Positions 21,451 through 32,878 are shown, counted from the stretch's first letter. The stretch: DNA of 64,000 nt from Nymphalis io (GCF_905147045.1 NC_065908.1:2356001-2420000), one strand, 5' to 3'. Program-made: numbers and translations. Notes: generated by a model from the sequence alone, not told the origin.

Positions 21451-22269
21451 GTCAGAAGATTACCATTTTACCACAGATTGAATTAAAACGTATGTATTTT
21501 CACAGGAAACAAGCCTAAACAAAGTTACCGTTTATACATTTGGAAACAATAGAATCACTGAACCGATTTCTATGAGGTTCATTGTTGCATCACTTATTGT
21601 TTTAAAATTAACATAAAACTTCACAAATGAGATACCGTAACGTATGTGTTTTTGTTACGGAAAATTTAATTGATTTAATATTGAGGCTATTTAATGACAG
21701 TTTTGACAGGGTTTTCTTTCAAAAGAAGAAAATGTGCCCATGTCATTCCTATAACGAAATATATCCGAATATAATATGGTGATATCTTAACGATAACGCT
21801 TTTCGTGTAATGTTTTTACGTTCATACCACTGGGCCATCTCGGCTTTCGTAGAACAAATGCAGTAAATACAAATAAATAATAATAATAGGACAAATTAAT
21901 AACTTTGACAATAAATTGGCATAATACCTTTAATCAAGATCTTAAATAATCTTTGATATTCATTATGGATTCGCGAAAAAATGGCATTTTCAAATGTCAA
22001 GGATTGTTGTTATCGGAACTTTAGAAGTGAAATTAAAGTGGACATAAGTAGTAGTAATAGTGTTGTATTATAAAAAAAGATATATAATCAAGAACTGTTT
22101 GTAGTACATAATATAGCAGAGCTATTAGCAAATCGCATGGAATGTTTAAATGTAAGGTTTGTTTAACTTCGATTGGAACAAGCTATAGTGTATTTTCTCG
22201 TATTTTTCGAATTTGTCAAATTAGTTGAGTATAATCTTGTTTTAATACAGTGATTTTTTTAAATGTAAT
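21451..22269. other. unassigned DNA with SINE-B head remnant
   Basis: At 21819-21848 CATACCACTGGGCCATCTCGGC is preserved in pieces as the reverse complement of the SINE-B tRNA-like A-box region. Nothing else recognised. Confidence 0.5.
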
Positions 22270-22540
22270 ATGGCTCAGTGGTATTAATAATCATCATAAT
22301 ATTGATCTTAACAAAAATACTATTCAAATCTGAGCAAGCATCACGGAATTTTCATGTGCTTCTACAGCATCAGGCTTCAAATTTGTTCATAATTCAGCTC
22401 TTGCTACGGTGATGCAAACGTCTTGGGAAAGTCTACATATGACGTTTTAAAATCTTCTACATCTATATACACCTACCCGCACTCGAACAGCGTGGTAGAA
22501 TAATTTCCAAGCACAGCGCCCGCGCCCACGGGATTGTAAC
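22270..22540 (+). repeat. SINE-B copy, very degenerate, full span
   Basis: Head-like TATGGCTCAGTGGTATTAAT, ATTCAAATCTGAGCAAGCAT, then GGAATTTTCATGTGCTTC and GAACAGCGTGGTAGAATAA follow the SINE-B order. One of the oldest copies in the window. Confidence 0.6.
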
Positions 22541-23142
22541 TTACGCATTTTCTTATCTTTAATGCTATTGTTTATTTATTATTCTTAACATGTTGCTTAG
22601 TTTGTTTACATTTTTCTCACGACACGAATCATAGACACAGATAAAATTTTAATTCCAATGTTAAAGCGGCAATAACAAGATGTAATCACACTTTCTTAGT
22701 AAACGCATTCATATGGTTGCGTAAGCGCATCTCGGTAAAGTTCTAAGCCGAACAGGGACGTTGACCCTATCTCGTCTTACCAGATGTCAAAGTTTCCGGT
22801 TACTCTTATTATAATGATATGAAAAACTATGCGATGATAGAAAGAAATCACGGGACGTATCTACTTGACTCTTAAAAGCGGAGCGTTGTATTGAGCTCCG
22901 TCTAAGAAATAACAAATTTAACGCAACAAAATAAATAGTAAGTTACTGGTATTCGAAATTTAATGTTACCAAAGTAAAATATTTTTTATTGATGCTATTA
23001 AATTCGCATTTCAGTTTCTTAATATATTTATTTTCAAGTTACTATTTAAGCTTAAACTGCTTGATGAATAACAGAAATAATATATACAATTATAATATAT
23101 TATTCATATGTTATTTTATTAGTTGAATTGTCATTAACAATA

Positions 23143-23245
23143 GCAGCGACTGAATCGCAATTTCGATTCCCTTGTCAACTAATGAACCATTTTATCATTG
23201 AAAGCAATAAAAATAATATGCGGTTTTTCCGTGAGTTTATTTATT
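23143..23245 (+). repeat. rep-H remnant
   Basis: AGCAGCGACTGAATCGCAATT, CGATTCCCTTGTC, AATGAACCATTT and AAAGCAATAAAA parallel the middle of rep-H with many changes. Confidence 0.45.
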
Positions 23246-24321
23246 CAATGTGGAAACAATTACAGAAGACGCTTAACAAACTATAAGTCCGTCCAACATT
23301 TATTTGAATGTCTTACATATGTACAATCAAGATAGTTACTTATAAATATATGCATTATATAAAAATTTCATATACGCTTTAAGGCTTCAATTCATAAACT
23401 ATGACAATGTGACAATCCTATTATCGTCATGGAGTGTATATGATCACCGCCTTGACCTTAATAAGAAGATTCATGGGTTCTCGTTTTATATGATTAATGC
23501 TTTTAAGTTGTGCCATTAGGGCATATAGATTTCTGTGGTTCACGGTCAAGAAAATAATGCGTTTTTATTCAGTTGTCAATTTTTTTCAGTTGTTGTTAAA
23601 GACAAGGGTTTTTCAATATACAGCCAATTAATTTGTTTACAAACAGATTACAATAGTATTACAAAATAATTAATAATAATTATAACATAAATGTATAATA
23701 ACTCTGTCTTACATTTAGTGCCTTTCTTTCATTTATTATATCTGATAATTTAAGTTGATACCAATAATCACTTTAAAAATAACAAAAAGGTCACCAAATG
23801 TCATAGCAATGACAAATGACGTCAGGACGTGAAAAAGATTGTTTCAAAAATGGTCAGTGTATACAAAATATATATACTTTTTTTTTATTAGAATTACTAC
23901 ACTAATAATAAAAAATATTTTATCCATATTTAACTAACTCAGTTACAAGATTTTTTAAGCAAAATAGAGGTAGCATTAGCCCAGCCAGGCAGGGTCCACT
24001 TCACCTAATGCGTGTTTTCAATTTTTTTATACTTGTTTTAACAGCCTTATCCTAGAACTACAAAGCATATTTTTAATCTAACTACAAAGTACATTTTTAA
24101 TCTTAAAATTGGTGTTAAGAATCAATAGAAATTCAAGGAAATAAAAATAGTGGAATGATTTACAAAAAGATTTTAACACGCCATTTAATTTTTATGTTTT
24201 ATGTTTCAAATATAATTATATTTATTAATTGAATAAACTTACCAATTATTTTATCTGATACATGTATAAATTCGTTTGTCAATTTCGTGTTTATTTCCAC
24301 GTATTTCCGAACGCACGTCAA

Positions 24322-24400
24322 AATTCAAAAGCGCGGGAAATTTAACTCAGCGCCCATGAAGCGCGCGCAAAGTTCGCGCCACAACTGACAGATGTAAGCC
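24322..24400. promoter_or_regulatory. GC-rich patch with E2F-like and CHR-like sites
   Basis: Read on the minus strand, AAATTTCCCGCGC (24331-24343) is an E2F-type site immediately followed by TTTTGAA (24324-24330), a CHR-type word. A second TTCGCGCC lies at 24373. The pair resembles cell-cycle promoters, and the surroundings are strongly AT-rich. No exon was found nearby. Confidence 0.25.
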
Positions 24401-24774
24401 GACTACAGCAGCTGATTGTGATGTACTTATTTTATCAACAAATAAATATAAACCTTCACTTAAAACATTTAAAGTTGTATTTTCATTGCTTTAGTTATAA
24501 ATCATTGTGACAAATGATTTTGTACTCTATAAGATTGAAATAGAGGCGAAATGTTAATCTCGTGTCGGGGCTTAACTCGATTTATGAAAGAGCATCCAGG
24601 AATTGTTTCAAAGAGGTTTAGGTGTCACATTTACATTAACTGTAATTCGATTCGATGTTTGTCTAACAAGTTTTGTTTAACATTTCTGTCTGTTTGGCTT
24701 CTGTTTGATAATCGATTGGTCGTGTACGATTTAAATATTAATTACGATTATTTAAAATGTAAATAGCTCACAAT

Positions 24775-24990
24775 AATCCAGTGGCAAAATAGATGAATCT
24801 TACCTTAAGATTGCGGGCTCAAGGTCAAGTTTCTCAAGTTTTAATTTGTTCTTATATATAATCTAGTGCTCGGCGATCTTTGTCACATGTGTATCCACCA
24901 ACTTGCTATGGAGCAGCGTGGTGGAATAAACTACAAACCTAAGGAGACAAGGCTTTGACCCAGCAATGAAACTTTTACAGGCTGTTAATA
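24775..24990 (+). repeat. SINE-B copy, degenerate
   Basis: AATCCAGTGGCAAAATAGATG with TTGCGGGCTCAAGGTCAAG is the decayed tRNA head. GGAGCAGCGTGGTGGAATAA and ACAGGCTGTTAATA are the body and tail. Confidence 0.75.
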
Positions 24991-25015
24991 TATCTTACTT
25001 TTCTTCGTTTTTTTT

Positions 25016-25305
25016 ATTTTTTTTTATAGAATAGGAAGGCGGACGAGCATATGGGCCACCTGATGGTAAGTAGTCACCAACGCTCTTAGACATTGGCATT
25101 GTAAGAAATGTCAACCATCGCTTACATATCCAATGCACCACCAACCTTGGGAACTAAGATTTTATGTCCCTTGTGCCTGTAATTACACTGGCTCACTCAC
25201 CCTTCAAACCGGAACACAACAATATTAAGAACTGCTGTTTTGCGGTAGAATATCTGATGAGTGGGTGGTACCTACCCAGAGGAGCTTGCACAAGCTCTAC
25301 CACCA
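25016..25305 (-). repeat. SINE-A copy, full length
   Basis: T-run, ATAGAATAGGAAGGCGGACG at the left and AGCTCTACCACCAG at the right. Close to the copy at 32425-32725, sharing TCAACCATCGCTTACATATC, so both may descend from one subfamily source. Confidence 0.92.
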
Positions 25306-25419
25306 GCATAGTTCTAGAGTTTAAGTCATCTTCGGTATAAGAAATGGCTTCTGCAAGAATATTTTAAGAGCAAAGTCGAACATGGCTTATGTGATAATCC
25401 CCACTAAGGTTCCCTGTGA

Positions 25420-25600
25420 TTGTAATACTTACTTCACTGTCATCCCACTTTTTTAGCAAGAACCTAAAGCCAGTACTATCACTATCTGGGTTGACGGCGC
25501 ATTGGCGTGTAAAGGATGGATAGTATTTTTACAGTGATAATGTCTATGGACGGTGGAGTCCACTTAAAATAAGGTGGCCCATTAAGATAAAAAAAAAACC
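25420..25600 (+). repeat. SINE-A remnant, tail half
   Basis: GACGGCGCATTGGCGTGTAAA, TGATAATGTCTATGGACGG and CACTTAAAATAAGGTGGCCC then an A run. The copy is on the opposite strand to the full SINE-A 115 bp upstream. Confidence 0.65.
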
Positions 25601-27540
25601 TTAAATAAAATTAACGAATACTAACACTAACAGCCGTACTTATAAACGTTGCCTATTAGCTGTTTAGTTAAACATTCATTTCGATCTTTCTGCCTTTACT
25701 GATTTAACATACGAAAGTAGATGACACATTGCTTAACTAATCGACCAAAATAAGTATGACTGTAAGATTTTATTCTTTATATATTCCTGTAGAATATCAA
25801 TATCAAGAATCTGATTACTGACGTTTGACAATTAAATGTATAATAATCCAGATTTTCCCACCCGGATATTCCGAGATTGGATTCGATCTTACCCAGAATT
25901 ATGGAGCCCGGGATGACCAGTTTATGGTGATAAGACTTAGAAGCAATTAGAGTATGTTTATGTCAAAAACATATAGAATTATATTTAATATCACGCAATG
26001 ACACTATCAGGATATTTATGTAAATACGTAATTTTGCATAATTGATGTTTAGTATGACGCGACATTATCGTATTGTAATCTTGCCAAAAACTAGCCAGGT
26101 ATTCGTTCTCGATTGTAAATATTACACGACGGAAATAAACTAAGTTCAATGAACTGAAAAGAATTTAAAAATAGATTTCCTCTTTTCTACCTTTACAGTA
26201 AAATGGGTTCGTTCGAATTTGAACGCTTATTTTCCGTGCGTCTGAAAGCGCCGAAATTCGGATAATAAGAGTTGAGGAATACACAGCACCTTTGTTTGTC
26301 TACTATCACATTTCTATTACGTAAATGAGAATGTGAGAATGGTCGCGGTGGCCGCAATTCAGTCAGCCCGACTGTTTTTTTCATTAATCACATAATTTAG
26401 ACGAAGAATTTTACGTGATTTATGAATAGTAAATAGCTACGTAAGTCACAAACGTTTCATTCATTTTATATATACATTTAAACATTTAAAATCGTTTGTC
26501 TTATTTTTTAGTATCGTATATTTAAATGACTTAATCAATTTTGATAATGTATAACAGTTGGATGAGTCTAATAATAAAATTAAGAACAAATAGAGCATTA
26601 AAAGCTAATTACAAGTCACAAATAAGCTACTAAAAATCACATTTTCTCCAAAATATTCTTAAAAAAATAAAAGATACATTATATCTCCATATCAAGCATA
26701 AAAACTAGTAATAACTGGTTTGTATCAACATATATCATCTACTTAAAGGGACTCATCTTTCTATTAACGAAGTAGGTCAAGGCAACCTTCTCCCTTCCTC
26801 GGCTCAATGGGATCCTGACCGAGTAACATAGTCATGGTGTTCTCAATATATTACAGCTAATTCCTTCGGAACACTATACCTAATACTTGAACGTAATATT
26901 CTCATTAATATATACATTATACTATATAATACATTAATTATAATGGAAAACTATATTATTGTGATTATAAGTTTTGAATACATTATATATCATATGTCTA
27001 AATTATAATTTAATTATAGGTAAACATTCGAGGTCTAAATTAAATATAACATTTATATATGTATCAATTAGATAAAACGTTGACGCAAAAAGTTTTTAAT
27101 TCTTTCAGCTGTAGAAAGTTTCAAATGAAATTCATGCTTATCACATCAATAGTCTAAATATAAAGCCAGTTAAACGTCGAACAGCTACTTATATATAAAT
27201 ACTATATAATAAAACCTCTGAAAGCGCAGCATCTTCTGATATAAGTTTTATGTATATTGGACTACTTTCTTCTTGTTTAGTCTCTTCTTTTATTATTATA
27301 GATAAGATAGATAGTTCACTTTTTAATGATTCAGTTCAAGAATGCGTAATTTTAATATAATGCTTTCTTTTAAGTACAATTCCGTTTGTAATTTATCTCT
27401 CTATCTCGTATACAAATCTCTAAAAGCGTATCATTTCAATCGGTTTTCACAATGGCTGAACTTCCGAAATACTGTAGTAATTAGACCATATCATCATGAA
27501 TGCATAATTATGATCCAATTTACAAATAACTTAATATGTG
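25601..27540. other. 1.9 kb AT-rich DNA
   Basis: No gene. A copy of the 23-mer unit seen at 8451-8521 (CTTCTGATATAAGTTTTATG) is at about 27235-27258. The minus-strand frame at 26193-26384 and plus-strand frame at 27342-27575 show no domain. Confidence 0.5.
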
Positions 27541-27890
27541 ACTGCCTCGTTGGTCTAGTGGCTACATGTAAGTAAGGCCGCAGATCCGGAGGTCCTGGGT
27601 TCAAATCCCAGGTCGGGCCAATAAAATGTTATTTAGATTTTCTGTCGAAAATTCTCAGTTGCTACTGAGAATTTTTTCCAACCAGACTCCGGGCTCTGGG
27701 AGTCTGGTTGGAAGTGTGTACACTCCCGTGCCTCGGAAAGCACGTAAAGCGGTTGATCCTGCGCCTGAACTCTTTCCAGTCGCCGACCAACCCGCATTGG
27801 AGCAGCGTGGTGGAAAAAGCTCCAAACTTTCTCCTCAAAAAGGAAGAGGAGGCCTTAGCCCAGCAGTGGGACATTTACAGGCTGTTACTT
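27541..27890 (+). mobile_element. chimeric SINE: SINE-C head joined to SINE-B tail
   Basis: The left part has the SINE-C tRNA-like head (A-box TTGGTCTAGTGGCTA, B-box GGGTTCAAATCCC) and body to CTCTTTCCAGTCG at about 27784. It then switches to the SINE-B body at CCGACCAACCCGCATTGGAG and continues to the normal SINE-B end ACAGGCTGTTACTT. The parts are in the same orientation and the join is seamless. Reverse-transcriptase template switching, or a fusion of two adjacent elements, would both give this. Confidence 0.85.
27648..27713. repeat. two adjacent perfect hairpins inside the chimeric SINE
   Basis: First hairpin: arms AAAATTCTCAGT and ACTGAGAATTTT (27648-27659, 27664-27675), loop TGCT. Second: 15-bp arms TTCCAACCAGACTCC and its complement (27676-27690, 27699-27713), loop of 8 nt. 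Other SINE-C copies have only one arm of each, so the second arms are new in this copy. Confidence 0.9.
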
Positions 27891-28702
27891 ACAATAAAGT
27901 TGTTGTCAGTAATACATCGGACCTCGTCGTCTTCATATGAGATAAACATACCACGCAATTGTCTGTCTGAATTTTTCATTTCATGACAGTCTTAATTTTT
28001 CTTTTTATTTTACTTCCGTCCTCGTTAAACTAGTTCTTGTCAATAAAACGCGTAGTCAATCAGATTTTTTTTAAGCATGATTTAAGTTTTCCTTCGTAAA
28101 TAAAGAGGTTTTTATCTGTATGAAATACCAACTCAAAATTATAAGTATTAAATTATATACAAACTAGCTAAAGAAGCGCCGCCGCTAACGGAGACAGAAG
28201 CGAGTGGTGCCGCAATTCTTACAAAATATGTTTGAGTTTAGTTGATCGTTCATTACACATGAACCGACCGCCATTACAGCCATGCGGTGCCGCTTCTTTT
28301 GTGGCGCCGTTGTGTAAACAGCCTTACGCTATTTATATTATGACATCACCATTATAACAATGAGGAAAAAGATAATACGAAACGAAAAACCATAATTAAC
28401 ACTGAAAATATAGCAATACCGGCATTTAAACATTTAAACTATTTTTTATTTACTCTTTCTCCAAAATCAAATACAGTTGTTTTATGTTATATGCGATTTT
28501 AAACATTGATCATTTCGAAGCGGAGTGCGAGCTAAGATATTATTATACTGTGCATTGTTGTCGCGCATACACCGTGACTGAGAGTTCGCCGAAATTTCGT
28601 TATTATAACGCTATATTTGAACGTCAAATCACACCGACAGACAAATAAATATATACATCGTCCTGAGAAATACAACAGATTATTTTAAAAAGATTTCAAC
28701 GA
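27891..28702. other. unassigned DNA with GC-rich patch
   Basis: At 28168-28322 the motif GTGGYGCCG or its relatives (GAAGCGCCGCCGC, GTGGTGCCGC, GCGGTGCCGCTTCTT, GTGGCGCCG) recurs four times, partly inverted. It could be the ends of an unrecognised DNA transposon. No coding sequence seen. Confidence 0.4.
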
Positions 28703-29045
28703 ATGCGTCTTACCTGCTACGTCGTATGGAATTCGTGGTCTGCGGGACTAATCCACAAGCTCTCTGAGGCTTGAGGTTACTGTAGTTAACGACATAGCTC
28801 GCATAGTTAGCAGACTGATGTAACAATGACCTGCCGGCCACGTATACCGAAGAATCGATGGCCGTTTGAGCAGACGAGTCCTAGAGTGGAGACGGCGGCT
28901 TGGCAAACGCCCGTATGGGTCTTTCCAGCCAGGTGGACTGACAACCCGAAGAAAGTGGCGGGACTCAACTGGATGCGGAAGGTGGAGAACCGGGAGCTAC
29001 GCTTGCACAGCTTGCGCACCTTGGGAGAAATAAAAAACGAGACAG
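28703..29045 (+). pseudogene. RTE-like LINE, C-terminal coding remnant
   Basis: Pieces in different frames read like the end of an RTE-type LINE ORF: VLPATSYG, then AGHVYRRIDGR (or RIPKNRWP in a neighbouring frame), RVLEWRRRLGKR, then ARWTDNPKKVAGLNWM and LHSLRTLGE. These correspond to the family pattern WAGHIAR..DGRW, VLEWRPR.G.R, RWTDD..KVAG..WM. Several frameshifts and stops (for example TAA and TGA just before the GHV block) show it is dead. Family assignment is from motif memory. Confidence 0.7.
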
Positions 29046-29061
29046 GAAAAAGTAATAAATT

Positions 29062-29180
29062 TTTCCCTAGATTATCAGTAGCTGCCGGAAGTAGAGAATG
29101 TTTACACTGCGTTTCTCGTGCTTCGGAAAACACGTTAAGGCGTTGGTCCAGCGCTTGAACTTTTTCCGTTCATGTCGGAT
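29062..29180 (+). repeat. SINE-C fragment, degenerate
   Basis: TATCAGTAGCTGCCGGAAGT, CGTGCTTCGGAAAACACG, GTTGGTCCAGCGCTTGAAC and TTCCGTTCATGTCGGATTGG parallel the SINE-C middle. Confidence 0.65.
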
Positions 29181-29639
29181 TGGCTGGATTGTGATATTGC
29201 TTGGCTACACAGAGAGGAAATACTACCTGTAATTTAAACTTTATACTTAGTAATTATGAGGCTTTAATATTTGGGAAACTGTGCGAACATACATAAATAA
29301 TTCTTTGTATTTTAATAATAAATAAATAATGAAATTACCAGAAATAAAAAATAGAATACGATAATTAAATAAATGACTTGATTATATTAAAAATGGGAGA
29401 GAAGAAATCAAGGTCTTGGTTTCAAATACCTAAATGGACGAAGAAAAAAAGTAGTGACTGGTGATATTTATGAATATAAATATATATTTACACTAATAAA
29501 TGAGAAAACGCTATTTTTGTAATGCCTAACAGAAAAACTACTTAACCAGTATACTAAAACTTATATCTGAAATAAAGCAATACTTAATAAACTGGGACCA
29601 GAGACATAACATTAGTTCCTGAGGTTGGTAGTGCATCAT
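29181..29639. other. AT-rich DNA with MITE-like remnant
   Basis: 29490-29580 (CACTAATAAATGAGAAAACG, TTGTAATGCCTAACAGAAAA, AAAACTTATATCTG) resembles the right side of the hairpin block at 8384-8460. No gene. Confidence 0.45.
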
Positions 29640-29700
29640 GATAGCAAACTTCATCAAAATCAGTTCAGTGGCTTAGTTGTGAAACAGATAGACAGCCATA
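29640..29700 (+). repeat. RTE-like 3-prime tail fragment
   Basis: AACTTCATCAAAATCAGTTC and AGTGGCTTAGTTGTGAAAC plus ACAGATAGACAG is the wording of RTE-type LINE ends common in Lepidoptera. Confidence 0.5.
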
Positions 29701-29709
29701 GAATAGTAA

Positions 29710-30005
29710 TACTGGTGGTAGGGCTTTGTGCAAGCTCGTCTGGGTAGGTACCACCCACTCATCAGATATTCTACCGCAAAACAGCAATACTTGATATTGT
29801 TGTGTTCCGGTTTGAAGGGTGAGTGAGCCAGTGTAATTACAGGCACAAGGGACATAAAATCTTAGTTCCCAAGGTTGGTGGCGCATTGGCTATAAGCGAT
29901 GGTTGACATTTCTTACAATGCCAATGTCTAAGGGCGTTTGGTGACCACTTACCATCAGGTGGCCCATATGCTCGTCCACCTTCCTATTCTATAAAAAAAA
30001 AATAT
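29710..30005 (+). mobile_element. SINE-A copy, full length with target-site duplication
   Basis: CTGGTGGTAGGGC to CTATAAAAAAAAAA, flanked by AATAGTAA at 29702-29709 and 30006-30013. The flanks fix the termini of SINE-A and show target-primed insertion. Open frames on the minus strand here are chance. Confidence 0.92.
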
Positions 30006-30013
30006 AATAGTAA

Positions 30014-30439
30014 GAAGAACTAAATCTTACTTACTCATTTATATTATTATAAAAAAATGGGAATAATAATCTATCCCTGATAACACTATAAAGAATGTAA
30101 TTGATAACGTTTACTATAGATTCGTATTTCTATTATTTAATTGTAATGTTAAATTAAAATGCATAACATAAACAAACAAATATGCGATAGCTTAAACCGA
30201 CCTATCAGTGAGAGGTCAACGTGCCCTTATCAACACAAAGGTCCATGCACTTTTATGTACACCGTATAATTAAGCTAATGAATGGTATTAATATACCATT
30301 TTCTGTAATTACCAAACCGTTCAACTGCCATTTTTGTATAGAGGCTAGCTTATAAGCATTTAGATGTCGAGGCTGTGTTCAGTCGAGATAAAGAAAGAAG
30401 AAATTAGCCTAATTCGAAGTTGTCGGTTTATATAGTCCA
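30014..30439. other. unassigned AT-rich DNA
   Basis: No supported feature. Confidence 0.5.
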
Positions 30440-30452
30440 TATATATAAGTTG

Positions 30453-30838
30453 ACTGCCTCGTTGGTCTAGTGGCTTGATACAAGGCCGCAGACCCGGAGG
30501 TCCTGGGTTCAATTCCCAGGTCGGGCCAATAAAAAGGTATTGGGTTTTTCTGACAGAAAAATTCTCAGTAGCAGCCCGGCAGCAGCAGTCTGGAAGTTGG
30601 AAGTGTGTACACTCCCGTGCCTCGGAAAGCACGTAAAGCCGTTGGTTGTGCGCCTGAACTCTTTCCGGTCGTGTCGGATTGCCGTCCTATCGGATTATGA
30701 GAGTTAGGGAATAGAGAGTGCAACTGTGTTTGCGCACACACTTGTGCACTATAATATCTCCTGCGGAGTTGGCTAATCTCTCTTGAGATTGGCCGCCGTG
30801 GCCGAAATTGGTTTGGAGGACATTACTATTATTATTAT
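30453..30838 (+). mobile_element. SINE-C copy, full length with 13-bp target-site duplication
   Basis: tRNA-like head with A-box TTGGTCTAGTGGCT and B-box GGGTTCAATTCCC, body with CACTCCCGTGCCTCGG and GTTTGCGCACACAC, end GGCCGCCGTGGCCGAAAT and a TTA-repeat tail. TATATATAAGTTG is present exactly at 30440-30452 and 30839-30851. This defines the complete element of about 386 bp, including that the repeat tail is terminal. Confidence 0.94.
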
Positions 30839-30874
30839 TATATATAAGTTGGCAAACACGTCATACAGCACTAG

Positions 30875-31050
30875 AGGTCTCTCCTGTCGTTTTGAATTGG
30901 TGACCTATCAGATTATGTAAGCGAGGGCCAATTCCTTCACTCACAGGAAGCACCTGTGTTTGCGCTCACACTTGCACTACAATTTCTCCTACGCAGGTGG
31001 CTAGTCTCGTTGAAACTGGACGTATCGATCAGGAGGTCGAAAATCACAGT
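30875..31050 (+). repeat. SINE-C tail, degenerate
   Basis: CAGATTATGTAAGCGAGG, GCACCTGTGTTTGCGCTC and TCTCCTACGCAGGTGGCTAG match the SINE-C 3-prime half with many changes. It is older than the complete copy immediately to its left. Confidence 0.7.
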
Positions 31051-32129
31051 CAATACTTATAAAATCCAATTGAATCCAATCATTTTCGAGATATTCCGAA
31101 CATAGATATATATCGAACATCATTACCTTTAAGCCACTTAACAGATTTTGATAAAATTTTGCTTGCAGATAGATTGACCCTGTGAAAATATATAAGCTAC
31201 TTTAAAAAATATGCAGTAAAGTTCAATGATTATATATATATAATATATATTTACACTAATATAAATATATATATATACTTGTATAGCACAATGTATGGAT
31301 GCGTCATTCATCATAACAAAAACATTGATAAGCGAGCGTATAACTAATAATAAGTGAAAAAATTACTCTGTGTGTATGTAATGTTTCGTGGTTTGCTAAA
31401 TCGATTTTGGTTGAATTTTTTAGAGATTATCAAGATAAGAAGTGTATTTATTTACCAGATAACGCATTTATGCTGCTTGCATTCAGTACAAACATAAATA
31501 TGAAGGAATATATTATATGATTTTGTGTAATGAGTTTTAAATTTGTTATCAAACATAAAACTTATAAAGATCTACTCAAATAAAATAACTAATTACAACA
31601 TTTTAAATAGTGCATATTTTTCACATTTAAGAGTTTCGTCTAATTCAAATAATATCATAATTTGTTAAATACGTTGTACAGTTCGTAAAACTACCATTAA
31701 TAATTGTATAATTCACACAATATACATTTCATTAAATCATTATAACAGCAATTAAGATCCAATCAGAGTAACTAGCTTGTAAACTTGTTAAACATTTATT
31801 AAACAAGCTTTATTAACTTAACAACACAATGCTTAGTCGAAACTTAAGTTAAGGAATAAGCAGGGTATTAATTAGGTGAGGGGAAAAATAGAGGGTTAAT
31901 AGATTCATCGAAATGGATTTGTGCATATTTTAGTTTTTTTTTTAATTTATGATTATGGTTAAAGAATTTATTTTCTCATAAAAACTTACGTAGCTTACTT
32001 ATAATGAGAATACAATTTTAAATTAAATAGTAAGTATTGCTTCTGAGACGATGGATAATATTGATGTTATTTATTGAATTAATTTTTAATAATTATTTTA
32101 TAATGCGAAGAAAGAACATTCCATTCATA
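31051..32129. other. AT-rich DNA
   Basis: A short RTE-like word (AAGCCACTTAACAGATTTTG) is at about 31130. TA microsatellite at 31230-31278. No gene. Confidence 0.5.
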
Positions 32130-32345
32130 CCACCAACTATAGACATTGGCGTCGATAGAAGTATTAACCATTCCTTTGCCTCCTTTGGGAACTAAGATGT
32201 TATGTCCCTTGTGCCTGTAGTTACACTGGCTCACTCATCACAAACCGGAACACAACATAACTAAGTATTCCTGTTTGGTGGTAGAATATGTAGTGAGTGC
32301 ATGATACCTACCCAGACGGGCTATCACAGAGCCCTACTACTAAGT
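32130..32345 (-). repeat. SINE-A copy, diverged, lacking 3-prime end
   Basis: ACTAAGATGTTATGTCCCTTG, ACACTGGCTCACTCATC and TACCTACCCAGACGGGC are clear, while the hairpin end is missing. Confidence 0.8.
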
Positions 32346-32424
32346 AAGAACATGGCCGTATTTACTTTAGGATTTAGATTGTATGGTAAAAAAATTGTAC
32401 AACTTAGAAATTAATATTAATTAT

Positions 32425-32725
32425 TATTTTTTTTTTTTTTATAGAATAGGAAGGCGGACGAGCATATGGGCCACCTGATGGTAAGTGGTCACCAACGCTC
32501 TTAGACATTGGCATTGTAAGAAATGTCAACCATCGCTTACATATCCAATGCGCCACCAACCTTGGGAACTAAGATTTTATGTCCCTTGTGCCTGTAATTA
32601 CACTGGCTCACTCACCCTTCAAACCGGAACACAACAATATCAAGTATTGCTGTTTTGCGGTAGAATATCTGATGAGTGGGTGGTACCTACCCAGACGAGC
32701 TTGCACAAAGCCCTACCACCAGTAG
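32425..32725 (-). repeat. SINE-A copy, full length
   Basis: T14 run, ATAGAATAGGAAGGCGGACG, intact block CCACCTGATGGTAAGTGG, right end AGCCCTACCACCAGTA. Very little decay. Confidence 0.93.
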
Positions 32726-32878
32726 CCATTATCCCATTAAGCTACTTTAGTGTACAGTCCTAAAAGTTTTATTAAAAAAGAAAAACTTTTGTGTAATCTC
32801 CACAACTCGAAAAACACCTCAAACAATATTTTGCCTTCCAAAATTCTTGCAAAATAATACTTTCATTTAAAAATTTCA

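Larger units (their letters stand above)
22541..24774. other. 2.2 kb AT-rich DNA
   Basis: Holds a rep-H remnant (23143-23245), a perfect CRE octamer TGACGTCA at 23817-23824 and a GC-rich patch at 24322-24400, listed separately where informative. The 71-codon frame at 24551-24766 has no recognised domain. Confidence 0.5.

Noticed and set aside
28680..28730. Strong minus-strand splice donor (GCAG|GTAAGA) at about 28697
   Set aside because: The neighbouring sequence reads on the plus strand as a decayed RTE-like LINE (VLPATSYG ... AGHV), so the donor match is best taken as chance.
28826..29158. 110-codon plus-strand frame as a gene
   Set aside because: Its residues match scrambled LINE C-terminal motifs and then run into a SINE-C fragment.
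30453..30530. Possible true tRNA gene
   Set aside because: A and B boxes are present, but the sequence continues into a repeated SINE-C body with a target duplication enclosing the whole unit, and the cloverleaf is not complete by eye.
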